DNA of 64,000 bases from Micromonospora craniellae (GCF_014764405.1 NZ_CP061725.1:558001-622000), one strand, 5' to 3'. Shown: positions 33,904 through 42,701, counted from the stretch's first letter. Made by a program: numbers and translations. The notes: a model not told the origin generated them from the letters alone.

Positions 33904-34365
33904 ATGAGTGGCGTAACCGAGCACGTCGACGTGGCCGTCCCGGTGCGGACGGCGTACGACCAGTGGACGCAGTTCGAGGAGTTCCCCCACTTCATGGAGG
34001 GCGTCGAAGAGGTCCGTCAACTCTCCGACACGCTCACCCACTGGACCGTGGAGATCGCCGGGGTCAAGCGCGAGTTCGACGCCGAGATCACCGAACAACT
34101 GCCCGACGAGCGGGTCGCCTGGCGCTCGACCGGCGGCACCCAGCACGCCGGGGTGGTCACCTTCCACCGGCTCGACGAGCAGAGCAGCCGGGTCAGCCTC
34201 CAACTGGAGTTCGACCCGCACGGTGTCCTGGAGCAGGCCGGCGACAAGCTCGGCGTGGTGGACCGCAGGGCAAAGGGTGACCTGCAACGATTCAAGCAGT
34301 TCATCGAGCGGCGCGGTCAGGAGACCGGCGCCTGGCGAGGCACCGTCGACCGCCCGCAGCCCTGA
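33904..34365 (+). CDS. SRPBCC/cyclase-dehydrase family protein
   Basis: A 153-residue protein starting MSGVTEHVDVAVPVRTAYDQWTQFEEFPHFMEGVEEVRQL, the pattern of the coenzyme-Q-binding/polyketide-cyclase-like SRPBCC branch abundant in actinobacterial stress regulons. The C-terminal long helix KGDLQRFKQFIERRG closes the ligand cavity. AGGAGAGG precedes the ATG. Likely co-transcribed with the DUF2795 gene. Ligand unknown. Confidence 0.87.
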   Translation: MSGVTEHVDVAVPVRTAYDQWTQFEEFPHFMEGVEEVRQLSDTLTHWTVEIAGVKREFDAEITEQLPDERVAWRSTGGTQHAGVVTFHRLDEQSSRVSLQLEFDPHGVLEQAGDKLGVVDRRAKGDLQRFKQFIERRGQETGAWRGTVDRPQP

Positions 34366-34383
34366 TCCCTTCTCGCACCTTCC

Positions 34384-34413
34384 CGACGGCCGCCGCTCAC
34401 CCGGCGGCCGTCG
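34384..34413. terminator. Terminator after the SRPBCC gene
   Basis: Perfect 12-bp stem CGACGGCCGCCG / CGGCGGCCGTCG with a 6-base loop. Confidence 0.65.
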
Positions 34414-34475
34414 CCGTTGCCGGTGGCGACGGCGGTCTGCCGTTTGGCGGGTGCGGACGGGGGTAGGGCGAGGGT

Positions 34476-34733
34476 ATGAGCGACGACAGGGTGTGGCGTG
34501 ACGATGAACGGCTGCCGTTGGAGGAACTGGACCGGGCGGTCGCCCGGTCCACGCTCGACGGGCAGTCCGACGACGTGACCGGGAACGACGCCGGTGAGGA
34601 GGCCGCCTTCGGCCACGGCCCGGAGGCCGCCGACCGGGGTGTCCAGGTGCCCGGCACCGGCCGCGAGCCCACCGACCCCGACCGCGCCCACCGGCCCTCC
34701 ACCACCGGCCGTACCGGCCCGGACACCCTCTGA
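34476..34733 (+). CDS. Small acidic hypothetical protein
   Basis: An 85-residue, highly hydrophilic and probably disordered protein (MSDDRVWRDDERLPLEELDRAVARS, then Gly/Asp/Pro-rich). No hydrophobic core or motif recognised. ATG start with a GGGCGAGGGT region upstream. Such short acidic proteins accompany actinobacterial stress genes, but no function can be assigned. Confidence 0.6.
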   Translation: MSDDRVWRDDERLPLEELDRAVARSTLDGQSDDVTGNDAGEEAAFGHGPEAADRGVQVPGTGREPTDPDRAHRPSTTGRTGPDTL

Positions 34734-34842
34734 CAGCACCACCGGGTCACCGCCGTTCCGGACGGGGCAGGATTCGGACGGGTCGGGCAGAATCGGCCGT
34801 TCGGCTGACGGCAACACCGCGACAGCGCGCAAGACTTTCGGG

Positions 34843-35055
34843 ATGCATCAGGGCTCCGGCTTCCTCTCCACGCGTCAACGCCGCCTGGCATGGCTCGGCT
34901 TCGTGCTCGCCGCCGCTCAGGCGCCCGTCTCCGCCCGGTTCTCCGAGGACAGCTCCTGGCTGTTCAGCCTCTGCGTCGCGCTGATGGTCGCGACTGTGAT
35001 CATCGCTGACGACGCCGCGCGCCGCCGTCCGGCGGACGCCCGCTCGTCGGAGTAA
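34843..35055 (+). CDS. Small two-helix membrane protein
   Basis: Seventy residues: MHQGSGFLSTRQRRLAWLG, a first helix (about 14-30), a polar turn with RFSEDSSW, a second helix (about 38-55, LFSLCVALMVATVIIA) and a charged tail. The start is the ATG after CTTTCGGG; the longer upstream frame overlaps the preceding hypothetical gene and has no protein-like character. No family recognised. Confidence 0.6.
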   Translation: MHQGSGFLSTRQRRLAWLGFVLAAAQAPVSARFSEDSSWLFSLCVALMVATVIIADDAARRRPADARSSE

Positions 35056-35060
35056 CCGCC

Positions 35061-35507
35061 TCAACCGGGTTCCTGCGGGCGGGCCTCGTGACCCGCTCGA
35101 CCACGGGTACGACGCCGTTCCTTCATCTCCGCCTCGTACAGGTGCCGCCGGCCCCCGACCAGCTCGTCGCGGGCCGCCCGGTCCAGGTCACGGAAGAGCG
35201 CGTAGTACCCGTCGTCGAAGTCCTCGACGATCTGGAACGTCCAGCGACCCGCGATCACGTTCCGGCCCACCATCTCCTCGGCGATCCGGTCGGCGATCGT
35301 GCCGTGACCGGCCGCGCGGAACATCCGGACCGCCTCGTCCAGCATCAGGTCGGCGTGGCCGATGCGCTGGTGCATCGAATAGAGCTCGCCACGGGCGCGC
35401 TCCACACACTCCAGCGCCTCGCTGAGCTTGCCGAGCGCAGCGACCGTGTCGTCGCTCACACCGGCAGGTCGCCGGTGCTGCTCGTCGGGCGCGTCGCTGG
35501 TGTCCAT
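35061..35507 (-). CDS. Conserved hypothetical soluble protein
   Basis: A 148-residue, mostly helical, charged protein. The central part (ALECVERARGELYSMHQRIGHADLMLDEAVRMFRAAGH) is strongly amphipathic, followed by RIAEEMVGRNVIAGRWTFQIVEDFDDGYY and a basic C-terminus (KERRRTRGRAG). Patterns like VGRNVI-GRWTFQ-VEDFDD are conserved-looking in actinobacterial hypotheticals; I know no function. ATG start preceded by GGGAGG. It converges on the small membrane gene. Confidence 0.75.
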   Translation of the reverse strand: MDTSDAPDEQHRRPAGVSDDTVAALGKLSEALECVERARGELYSMHQRIGHADLMLDEAVRMFRAAGHGTIADRIAEEMVGRNVIAGRWTFQIVEDFDDGYYALFRDLDRAARDELVGGRRHLYEAEMKERRRTRGRAGHEARPQEPG

Positions 35508-35646
35508 TCGTGCCTCCCTGCTGCCGTCGCTGCCCGGATGGGGCGGTCGCGCCGGGTCCGGGCACCCGGCGCGACGACCGGCCGACCCCCTGACCAGCCG
35601 AGCGGCCGAGGGTGCCACCGGTCCGAGTTGGCTAGATTCGTTCCCC

Positions 35647-36021
35647 ATGCGCGTGCCGTCGAACCGGGTTCGGACCCGGACCGCCGTCGAGGAGAACCGG
35701 TCCACGCTGATGGCGCTCGCCACCACCGTGGGTCTCGACGGGCTCGCCGCCGCCGGCGCCCTGCCCGGCCTGCTCACCATGGTCGACCAGCACGCTGCCG
35801 CGGTGCGGGACAGCCTGCACGGCGACCGTCGGCCGCTGACCGCCGCGGCGCTGGCCGGCTACGCCGAGGGGCTCCGTGCCGCCGCCGACGAGCACGGCTG
35901 GCAGCCGCCGACCGCCCCGGTCGAGTGGGCCGAGGCGGACTGGGTGCTGCTGCGGCTGCTCGCCGTCTGCGCGCTGACCGCCGCGCTGGACACTCCGACC
36001 CCGCAGCCGCCTCCGCTGTGA
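35647..36021 (+). CDS. Hypothetical protein, alanine-rich
   Basis: A 124-residue helical protein (MRVPSNRVRTRTAVEENRSTLMALATTVGLDGLAAAGALPGLL) with no signal peptide; hydrophobicity is moderate and spread over helices rather than membrane segments. No family firmly recognised. ATG start about nine bases after a TAGATT hexamer (TANNNT), as in a leaderless transcript. A terminator follows. Confidence 0.65.
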   Translation: MRVPSNRVRTRTAVEENRSTLMALATTVGLDGLAAAGALPGLLTMVDQHAAAVRDSLHGDRRPLTAAALAGYAEGLRAAADEHGWQPPTAPVEWAEADWVLLRLLAVCALTAALDTPTPQPPPL

Positions 36022-36025
36022 CGCC

Positions 36026-36057
36026 GACGGGTGCCCGCCGTGCGGCGGACACCCGTC
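36026..36057. terminator. Terminator between convergent genes
   Basis: Stem GACGGGTGCCCGCC / GGCGGACACCCGTC with one mismatch and a 4-base loop. Confidence 0.7.
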
Positions 36058-36072
36058 ATGCTTCGCGTACGG

Positions 36073-36939
36073 TCACCGACCGAACTGCTGGGTCTCGTCA
36101 CCCGGGTTGCCGGACTGGTACGTACCCCGTCCCCCCGACATCGAGGACTCCTGTCCCCGTGACATCGCCTGGGTACGCTCGGCGCCCGCCCGGTCGGCCA
36201 TCTGCCGCTGCATGTCGCCGCGTCCGGACTGGGTGCCCTGCCGCTGTTCCCGGACGGCCCGCGACTCCTCCGCAATTCGGTGGAGCCAGCCGTCCCAGCG
36301 GTTCTGCATCGGCTTGACCAGACCACCGCCCACGCCGACGATCAGGATGCCGGCCACCGTGGCGAGCACCGCGATCAGGACCGGAGTGGTGACGGTGGTG
36401 GCGATGCCCACCTGGTTCAGCGCCGCGATCACGCCGAGCGCGATGATGAAGACCGCCGTCAGGTCGGCCAGCACCCGCCCGTACGACAGACCGCCCAGCG
36501 CACCGCTGACGAGGTCCCGTACCGCGTTGGCGATCGCCGCGGCGATGACCACGATGACGATCGCCACGAACGCCCGGGGCAGCCAGGCCACCACACCGCC
36601 GATCAGGTTGCTGATCGCGTTCGGACCCCAGACCCCGAAGGCGAACTGAAGCGTGAACAGCAGTACGGCGTAGTACGCCAGCCGCGCCAGGATGTCACTG
36701 GCGTCGTACCTGGTCCGTTCGAGCGCGCGCTTGATGCCGCCCCGTTCGACCGCGCGATCGAACCCCACCCGTTCCAGAACCGCATCAACGATCTTTAGTA
36801 CGGCTCTCGCGATGAGCCATCCGACCACCAGGATCGCGATGAACGCGATGGCCCTCGGTACGAACAGCAGCACCGACCTCCACATGTCGGCCACAGCGTC
36901 ACCGATGTCGACCTGCCTGGCCGCCAGGGTTTCCGGCAT
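36073..36939 (-). CDS. CmpX-like/mechanosensitive channel-like membrane protein (conserved TM-helix family)
   Basis: Membrane protein of 288 residues with about five helices, matching the conserved TM-helix family related to MscS-like CmpX. Helix-rich repeats: RAIAFIAILVVGWLIARAVLKIVDAVLERVGFDR, YDASDILARLAYYAVLLFTLQFAFGVWG and GGVVAWLPRAFVAIVIVVIAAAIANAVRDL. A Gly/Gln/Arg/Ser-rich cytoplasmic tail (about 215-288) is probably disordered. Likely involved in osmotic or envelope stress. ATG start with GGAGGG upstream; about 190 bases of promoter region separate it from the divergent SpoIIE gene. Confidence 0.83.
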   Translation of the reverse strand: MPETLAARQVDIGDAVADMWRSVLLFVPRAIAFIAILVVGWLIARAVLKIVDAVLERVGFDRAVERGGIKRALERTRYDASDILARLAYYAVLLFTLQFAFGVWGPNAISNLIGGVVAWLPRAFVAIVIVVIAAAIANAVRDLVSGALGGLSYGRVLADLTAVFIIALGVIAALNQVGIATTVTTPVLIAVLATVAGILIVGVGGGLVKPMQNRWDGWLHRIAEESRAVREQRQGTQSGRGDMQRQMADRAGAERTQAMSRGQESSMSGGRGTYQSGNPGDETQQFGR

Positions 36940-37128
36940 GATGTCCCTCCTGTCGCATGGACTAGCCCCGCGCGCTTACCCCAACGCCGGGACAGCACGC
37001 CGCGCAGGTCACCTACTTTTTCCCGACACATCCCGACAGAACGGCTCTGACCTGCCCTGATGTCCCGACCCGAAGCGCCGGGTGCATGATCGGAAACATC
37101 GGTCGAGGGGTCGGGCTAGGCTGCGGTC

Positions 37129-39252
37129 ATGCCAGGAACGGTCGGGCGAGTCCCCACGCCAGCAGGTCAGGCGCCCCGCGCGCCGGTGCCGCGCGCCGCG
37201 ACCGTCATCGGCCACCACGAGTGGGGCGAGACGGTGCTCGGCATCCGCGAGTCCTGGGACCCTGCGGTCCGCGCCGCCGTGGAGGTGGTGCTCGCCTCAC
37301 CCGCACCGATGGCGCTGTACCTCGGCGACGAGTTGCTGCTGCTCTACAACGACGCGTACGCCGAGCTGATCGGTGACCGGCACCCGCAGGCCCTCGGACG
37401 GCCCGCCGCCGACGTCTTCACCCAGGTGTGGCGACTGCCCGGCGTCGGTGACGTGGTCGAGCGCACCTACCGCACCGGTGAGCCGTTCCTGGAGAAGGAG
37501 ACGCCGCTCCCCCCGCACTCCGACGGACTCGACCCCGCCGTCTACATCTGGGCCTGCTCGACCGTCCGCGACAGCCGGGGCCGGATCGCCGGTGTGCTGT
37601 CGGTGGTCGCCGAGACCAACCCGGCGACGCGTCAGTTGCAGGGGCTGAGCGAGTTCGCCGCGGCGCTGTCCGGCACGCTGACGCTGGACGACGTGGCCCG
37701 GGTCGCGCTGCGGTACGCGCTCACCTCGTTCGACGCCGACCGGGTCTCGTTCGCCGTCGACGACGGGGGCGGTGCAAGCGGCTGGCGGCTGGCCCGCCGG
37801 GTCCGTGGCGAGATGGTGGACGAGTCGGACGAGCGGTTGCCCCCGCTGTGGCGGCGCGGACCGGCGGACTGGCCGGCCCCGGCGGCGCTCAGCGCGCGTA
37901 CCGGGCAGCCGCATTTCGTCGTCGACGGCGAGCCGCTGCGCGACATCGCCGCCGACCGGCACGACCAGCGGGTCCGCGCGCTGGCGGCGGTGCCGCTGCG
38001 CGCCTCGGGGGTGCGGGGCGCGCTCACCGTCGGCTACCGCTCCTCGCACGCCTGGTCCGCGCCGGAACGGGCGTTGCTGGCCGCGTCGGCCGAGCTGCTC
38101 GGGCAGGCGACCGAACGCGCCCGCCGGTTCGAGACCCAGCACGGCACCGCCCAACTGCTCCAGCGCAGCATGTTGCCGGAGAACCTGCCCAGCCTGCCGC
38201 TGCTGCGGATCGCCGCCCGCTACGCCCCGGGCGTGGACGGCAACGCCGCCGGTGGCGACTTCTACGACGCGTTCGTGCTGCCCACCGGCGACCTTGGTGT
38301 GGTGCTCGGCGACGTGGCCGGGCACGACGTACAGGCCGCCGCCCGGATGGGACAGGTCCGCGCCGCGCTGCGGGCGCTGGCGCTCAACGACCCACGCCCC
38401 GACCATGTGCTCGCCGGGCTCGACCGCCTGGTGACCAGCCTCGGGTCCGAGACCGGCACGTACGAGCTGTTCGTGACCGTGGCGTTCGGCGTGATCGACG
38501 TGGCGCGGGGGCAGCTCACCCTGGCCAGCGCCGGTCATCCGGCGCCGCTGGTGCGGCGCTGCGCGCCCGAGGGCGCCCCCGGGGCGGAGTACGTCAACGT
38601 GCCGACCGGCGCACCACTGGGCATCGGTTACCACCCTGCCACCGGCACCGTCGCGTTCTCTCCCGGCGACACCCTGCTGTTGTTCAGCGACGGTGTGGTG
38701 GAGCGCCGACGGCAGGGGCTGTCGCACGGCCTCGCCCGCCTGGCGGAGTCGGTGGCCGCCGCACCCAGCGGTGACCCGAGGGCGTTGTGCGCCGCCGCCA
38801 CGGCCTCGGTCCCCGGCGCCACCGAGGACGACGTCGCCGTGCTGGCCGTCGAGTACGCGCTGCGGCCGAGCCGGTCGGCGCGGATGGAGGTACCGGCCGA
38901 GCCGACCGCGCCGAGCCAGGTCCGACACTGGATGACCGCACTGCTCACCGATTGGCGGGTGGCCGAGTCGGTGATCGGCGCAGCGGTGCTCTGCACCAGC
39001 GAGTTGACCACCAACGCCCTGCTGCACGCCGGCACCGAGGCACTGGTCGAGATCGACCTCAGCCCGGAACGGCTGCTCGTCTCGGTCGCCGACTCCGGTT
39101 CCCGGGGCACCGTCACCCGGGCCCGCACCGACACGCTGAGCAGCCGGGGCCGGGGGTTGGGCCTGATCGAGGAGTTGAGCGACGCCTGGGGCACCGATCC
39201 CACCGTGCGCGGCTCGACGGTCTGGTTCGAGATCCTGCTCCCGCCCGGCTGA
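37129..39252 (+). CDS. Multidomain SpoIIE-type serine phosphatase (PAS-GAF-PP2C-ATPase)
   Basis: Signalling protein of 707 residues combining a PAS-like sensor (about 30-165), a GAF domain (about 170-335), a SpoIIE/RsbU PP2C phosphatase domain (about 345-575; metal Asp in GGDFYDAFVL and GDVAGHDVQAA, SDGVVERR) and an RsbW-like anti-sigma kinase ATPase domain (about 580-707; N box SELTTNALLHAG, G1 VADSGS, G2 GRGLGLIEELSDAWG). Such proteins control anti-anti-sigma factors in partner-switching of SigB/F-type sigma factors; a sigma factor of that class lies 9 kb downstream, but no link is shown by the sequence. GC-rich upstream region, ATG start. Confidence 0.92.
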   Translation: MPGTVGRVPTPAGQAPRAPVPRAATVIGHHEWGETVLGIRESWDPAVRAAVEVVLASPAPMALYLGDELLLLYNDAYAELIGDRHPQALGRPAADVFTQVWRLPGVGDVVERTYRTGEPFLEKETPLPPHSDGLDPAVYIWACSTVRDSRGRIAGVLSVVAETNPATRQLQGLSEFAAALSGTLTLDDVARVALRYALTSFDADRVSFAVDDGGGASGWRLARRVRGEMVDESDERLPPLWRRGPADWPAPAALSARTGQPHFVVDGEPLRDIAADRHDQRVRALAAVPLRASGVRGALTVGYRSSHAWSAPERALLAASAELLGQATERARRFETQHGTAQLLQRSMLPENLPSLPLLRIAARYAPGVDGNAAGGDFYDAFVLPTGDLGVVLGDVAGHDVQAAARMGQVRAALRALALNDPRPDHVLAGLDRLVTSLGSETGTYELFVTVAFGVIDVARGQLTLASAGHPAPLVRRCAPEGAPGAEYVNVPTGAPLGIGYHPATGTVAFSPGDTLLLFSDGVVERRRQGLSHGLARLAESVAAAPSGDPRALCAAATASVPGATEDDVAVLAVEYALRPSRSARMEVPAEPTAPSQVRHWMTALLTDWRVAESVIGAAVLCTSELTTNALLHAGTEALVEIDLSPERLLVSVADSGSRGTVTRARTDTLSSRGRGLGLIEELSDAWGTDPTVRGSTVWFEILLPPG

Positions 39253-39288
39253 CCGTCCCGACCGCCGGACCGTTGCGGTGCCGCGCGG

Positions 39289-40245
39289 TCAGGCCAGCCG
39301 CTGGACCAGGGCGCGGCCGAGGTCGCGGCCGGAGCGCCAGGCGGTCTGCACCCGGGACTCGCCGAAGGCGTCCCCGGCCAGCCCGATCCCGTCGCCGTCG
39401 AAGTGGAACCCGGTGCCGGAGTCGGAGATGGGCCGGGCGTACGTCCAGCGGTGCACGTGCACGTGCTCGGCCCGGTCGGGCAGCGCGAGCAGGTCGCGGA
39501 CGGCCGCCTCGACGGCCGTCGCGGCACCTGTGGGCTGGGCGAGATGGTTGGCGGCGAACTCCGGCGTGGTGTGCGCGACCAGGATCGGCGCGCCGTCACC
39601 GCGGCGGTCGCCGTCGTCGCAGACCAGGCTCAGGAGCGGGTGGTCGTTGACGAAGGCGCCCCGGAAGTCGGCCCAGCGTCGGGTCGGGAAGCGCAGCACG
39701 GCGGCCAGGGTCGGTGCCCAGTTCTGCCGGCGTACCGCCTCGGTGGCGTCGGCCAGGGTCGGGGCGAGCAGGAGCGCCGCCTGCGGGCCCGGCATCGCCA
39801 GGACCGCCGCCGCGCACTCGGTGCCGTCCACCGACGGACCGGGTTCGACACCGAGCACCAGCCGGTTCACCACCACGGGCAGATCCCGGGCCAGGTGCTC
39901 GACCAACGACCGCAGCCCCCGGGGAGCCGCCCAGCGCATCGGCCCGGTGGCCTCGCGCCGCCCGGCTTCGTCGTAGGAGACGAAGGTGTCGGTCCACTCG
40001 CGGGCCAGTCCGGCGGTCTGCCAGTCGCGCACCACCTCGGCGAAGTCGGGATCGCTCACCGTCAGGTAGGCGGCGCCCAGGTCGGCGGGGCGGCCGTCGA
40101 ACCGTTTGCTGGCCATCCGACCGCCGGCCACCCGACCGCGCTCGCGGATCTCCACCGGTACGCCGGCCCGCGCCAACTCCCCGGCGCACGCGACGCCCGC
40201 GATCCCGGCACCGACCACGACGGCACCCGTCCGATCCAGACCCAT
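39289..40245 (-). CDS. FAD-dependent amine-oxidase/renalase-like oxidoreductase
   Basis: A 318-residue flavoprotein beginning MGLDRTGAVVVGAGIAGVACAGELARAGVPVEIRERGRVAGGR (FAD Rossmann motif and ADP-binding RERG), with MASKRFDGRPADLGAAYLTVSDP and the C-terminal GIGLAGDAFGESRVQTAWRSGRDLGRAL motif of renalase-like NAD(P)/FAD proteins. Substrate unknown. The ATG is chosen at the start of the Rossmann fold. Confidence 0.87.
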   Translation of the reverse strand: MGLDRTGAVVVGAGIAGVACAGELARAGVPVEIRERGRVAGGRMASKRFDGRPADLGAAYLTVSDPDFAEVVRDWQTAGLAREWTDTFVSYDEAGRREATGPMRWAAPRGLRSLVEHLARDLPVVVNRLVLGVEPGPSVDGTECAAAVLAMPGPQAALLLAPTLADATEAVRRQNWAPTLAAVLRFPTRRWADFRGAFVNDHPLLSLVCDDGDRRGDGAPILVAHTTPEFAANHLAQPTGAATAVEAAVRDLLALPDRAEHVHVHRWTYARPISDSGTGFHFDGDGIGLAGDAFGESRVQTAWRSGRDLGRALVQRLA

Positions 40246-40365
40246 CCGATGATCGTATGCGGGACCTGGCCGCCATGGCGGAGACCGAACGGTCCCGTCG
40301 ATCCTTCCGGATACTTCCGGAAGGTCTTCACAAGTTGGCAACCGGCCCGTACTTTGTCGGACATG

Positions 40366-40379
40366 TGGGAGCGCTTCCA
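40366..40379. promoter_or_regulatory. CebR-type operator upstream of the GH6 cellulase
   Basis: TGGGAGCGCTTCCA, one mismatch from the 14-bp palindrome TGGGAGCGCTCCCA bound by the LacI-family regulator CebR, which is released by cello-oligosaccharides in Streptomyces and Thermobifida. It lies 34 bases before the start codon. A perfect copy precedes the GH9 cellulase. Confidence 0.8.
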
Positions 40380-40412
40380 CGCACCGTCTTCGATGCATAC
40401 GAGGAGCAGTCC

Positions 40413-41810
40413 ATGAGAACCCGAGGCACGTACGCCGTGGTCGGCGCCGTCGCGACGGCGTTGACCGTGGCCGCCACCGTCGGCGTGGGCGCATGGCGTC
40501 CCGCGCCCGCAGCGGCCGCCGACTCCGTGTTCTACGTCGACCCGGACACCAGCGCCGCCCGCTGGGTCGCCGCCAACCCGAACGACTCCAGGACCGCCGT
40601 GATCCGGGACCGGATCGCGAACGTCCCGCAGGGCCGCTGGTTCACCACCACCAACACCTCGACCGTACGCGGCGAGGTGAACTCCTTCGTCACCGCCGCC
40701 GCCAACGCCGGCAAGATCCCGATCCTCGTCGTCTACAACATCCCGAACCGGGACTGCAGCAACCACAGCGCGGGCGGTGCCCCCAACCACACCGCCTACC
40801 GGCAGTGGGTGGACCAGGTCGCCGCCGGGCTCGGCGGTCGGCCCGCCACGATCATCCTGGAGCCCGACGTGCTCCCGATCATGACCAACTGCATGAACGC
40901 CGGCCAGCAGGCCGAGACCCGGGCCTCCATGGCGTACGCCGGCAAGGCGCTGAAGGCGGCCTCGCCAGCGGTGAAGGTCTACTTCGACATCGGCCACGGC
41001 GGATGGCTCTCGCCCAGCGAGGCGGCCGCCCGGCTGACCGCGGCGGACATCGCCAACAGTGCCGACGGCATCTCGGTGAACGTGTCGAACTACCGCCGCA
41101 CCGCCGACGAGGTCTCGTACGCCAAGTCGATCATCGCGGCCACCGGAATCTCCCGGCTCAAGGCGGTCGTCGACACCAGCCGCAACGGCAACGGCCCGGC
41201 GGGCTCCGAGTGGTGCGACCCGCCGGGACGGGCCATCGGCACGCCGAGCACCACCGCCACCGGCGACTCGGCGATCGACGCGTTCCTCTGGGTGAAGCTG
41301 CCCGGTGAGGCCGACGGATGCATCGCCGGAGCCGGACAGTTCGTGCCGCAGCGGGCGTACGACCTGGCGATCGCGGCCGGTCCCCCGCCGACCACCACCC
41401 CGCCGACCACCACCCCGCCCACGACGACCCCGCCGACCACCACGCCCCCGACCACGACGCCGCCGACCACCACGCCGCCCACGACCAACCCACCCACCGG
41501 CGGCTGCACGGTGACGTTCACCCCGAACACCTGGACCGGCGGCTTCACCGCCGAGATCCGGGTCACCAACCGGGGTACGGCGATCAACGGTTGGACGGTC
41601 ACCTTCAACGCCGGGTCGGGCGTCCGGCTCAGCAACGGCTGGAACGGCACCTGGAGCCAGTCCGGTGACCGGATCGAGGTCCGCAACGTCGCCTACAACG
41701 GCAGCGTGCCCAGCGGCGGCACGCTCAGCGTGGGCTTCCAGGGCACCTACACCGGCAGCAGCCTGCCGATGCCCAGCGGCTTCACCCTGAACGGCACCGC
41801 CTGCGCCTGA
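40413..41810 (+). CDS. Secreted GH6 cellulase (endoglucanase) with CBM2
   Basis: Extracellular 1,4-beta-glucanase of 465 residues. A signal peptide (about 1-36, twin hydrophobic Ala/Val core) precedes a GH6 catalytic domain (about 38-325) with the family's conserved acidic residues: YNIPNRDC, ILEPDVLP (acid region), YFDIGHGGWL and VDTSRNGNGP. A PTTTP linker of seven repeats (about 326-362) joins a C-terminal CBM2 (CTVTFTPNTWTGGFTAEIRVTNRG to the final Cys), which binds cellulose. The start is the ATG after GAGGAGCAGTCC. A CebR-type operator lies upstream and a strong terminator downstream. Confidence 0.95.
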   Translation: MRTRGTYAVVGAVATALTVAATVGVGAWRPAPAAAADSVFYVDPDTSAARWVAANPNDSRTAVIRDRIANVPQGRWFTTTNTSTVRGEVNSFVTAAANAGKIPILVVYNIPNRDCSNHSAGGAPNHTAYRQWVDQVAAGLGGRPATIILEPDVLPIMTNCMNAGQQAETRASMAYAGKALKAASPAVKVYFDIGHGGWLSPSEAAARLTAADIANSADGISVNVSNYRRTADEVSYAKSIIAATGISRLKAVVDTSRNGNGPAGSEWCDPPGRAIGTPSTTATGDSAIDAFLWVKLPGEADGCIAGAGQFVPQRAYDLAIAAGPPPTTTPPTTTPPTTTPPTTTPPTTTPPTTTPPTTNPPTGGCTVTFTPNTWTGGFTAEIRVTNRGTAINGWTVTFNAGSGVRLSNGWNGTWSQSGDRIEVRNVAYNGSVPSGGTLSVGFQGTYTGSSLPMPSGFTLNGTACA

Positions 41811-41854
41811 TCGGCGCTCCTGCACCACACCGGGCCTTCGGGCCACCACCACAG

Positions 41855-41901
41855 ACCGGGCCTCCGGCCAGCACCGCAGCAGCGGCGGCCGGAGGCCCGG
41901 T
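41855..41901. terminator. Terminator after the GH6 gene
   Basis: Perfect 15-bp stem ACCGGGCCTCCGGCC / GGCCGGAGGCCCGGT with a 17-base loop, 45 bases after the stop codon. Confidence 0.8.
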
Positions 41902-41986
41902 CGCCTGCGCCGTCGGTACCGGATCCACCGGGGGCGTTACCGCTCGCCCCGGACGGGAACGCGACTGGCGACGAAGGAGGAGACCC

Positions 41987-42574
41987 ATGACCACACAGTC
42001 GAATCCCTCGGCGTGGCAACCCGGTGTGACCGGCGGCGGCACCCTCCCGTCCGGCCCCGGTGGCCGTACCGCGCCGCCCAGCGGCGACGGGCACGGCCCA
42101 CCAGCCGGCCCGCCGACCGTGACGCTGGGTGCGTACCCGGACTATCCGTCCGCGCAACGCGTCGTGGACCATCTGGCCGACAACCGCTTCCCGGTGGAAC
42201 GGACCGCCATCGTCGGCACCGACCTCACCCTGGTGGAGACGGTGCTGGGCCGGTTGACCACGGCCCGCGCGGCGCTGATCGGCGCCGGCACCGGCGCCTG
42301 GCTGGGGCTGTTCATCGGCCTGTTGTTCGGCATCTTCACGGTCGGCAACTGGCTGGCGGTGATCCTGGTCGGACTGGTCATCGGCGCCGTCTGGGGTGCC
42401 GTGTTCGGCGGCGTCGCGCACGCAATGACCGGCGGCAAGCGGGACTTCACCTCGGCCAGTTCGCTGCGTGCCAACCAGTACGCGGTCACCGTCGAGGCGG
42501 ACGTGGCCGAGCAGGCCCGACAGCTCATGGGCCGGCTGCATCTGGGCGGTCGGTCGGCACAGCCGGCGAGCTGA
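41987..42574 (+). CDS. General stress protein (YflT/GSP17M-like) with two membrane helices
   Basis: A 195-residue protein. The N-terminal 45 residues are Gly/Pro-rich and disordered; then a YflT-like alpha/beta unit (TLGAYPDYPSAQRVVDHLADNRFPVERTAIVG), two Gly-rich helices (GAGTGAWLGLFIGLLFGIF, LVGLVIGAVWGAVFGGVAHAM) and a C-terminal beta-alpha unit (YAVTVEADVAEQARQLMGRL). Related actinobacterial proteins are called general stress proteins; biochemical role unknown. ATG with AAGGAGGAG upstream. Confidence 0.82.
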   Translation: MTTQSNPSAWQPGVTGGGTLPSGPGGRTAPPSGDGHGPPAGPPTVTLGAYPDYPSAQRVVDHLADNRFPVERTAIVGTDLTLVETVLGRLTTARAALIGAGTGAWLGLFIGLLFGIFTVGNWLAVILVGLVIGAVWGAVFGGVAHAMTGGKRDFTSASSLRANQYAVTVEADVAEQARQLMGRLHLGGRSAQPAS

Positions 42575-42583
42575 CACGCGTGA

Positions 42584-42617
42584 GGCCCACGGACGGGAAC
42601 TCTCCTGCCCGTGGGCC
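42584..42617. terminator. Terminator after the stress-protein gene
   Basis: Stem GGCCCACGG / CCGTGGGCC with an intervening loop, then TTTCG. Confidence 0.65.
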
Positions 42618-42627
42618 GTTTCGCGTG

Positions 42628-42685
42628 GTCAGGGCCGTCGCCCTGACCGTCATACGACGAAGCCCCCGGCCACCGCCGAGGGCTT
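42628..42685 (-). terminator. Paired stem-loops ending the DUF397 transcript
   Basis: Two hairpins: AAGCCC..GGGCTT (42660-42685) immediately downstream of the DUF397 stop on the minus strand, and a perfect 8-bp GTCAGGGC / GCCCTGAC stem with a 4-base loop (42628-42647). Confidence 0.55.
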
Positions 42686-42701
42686 TCCGTGCTGTGCTGG
42701 A

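Noticed and set aside
41385..41500. Short repeats resembling a microsatellite or CRISPR-like array
   Set aside because: They encode the PTTTP linker between the GH6 and CBM2 domains.
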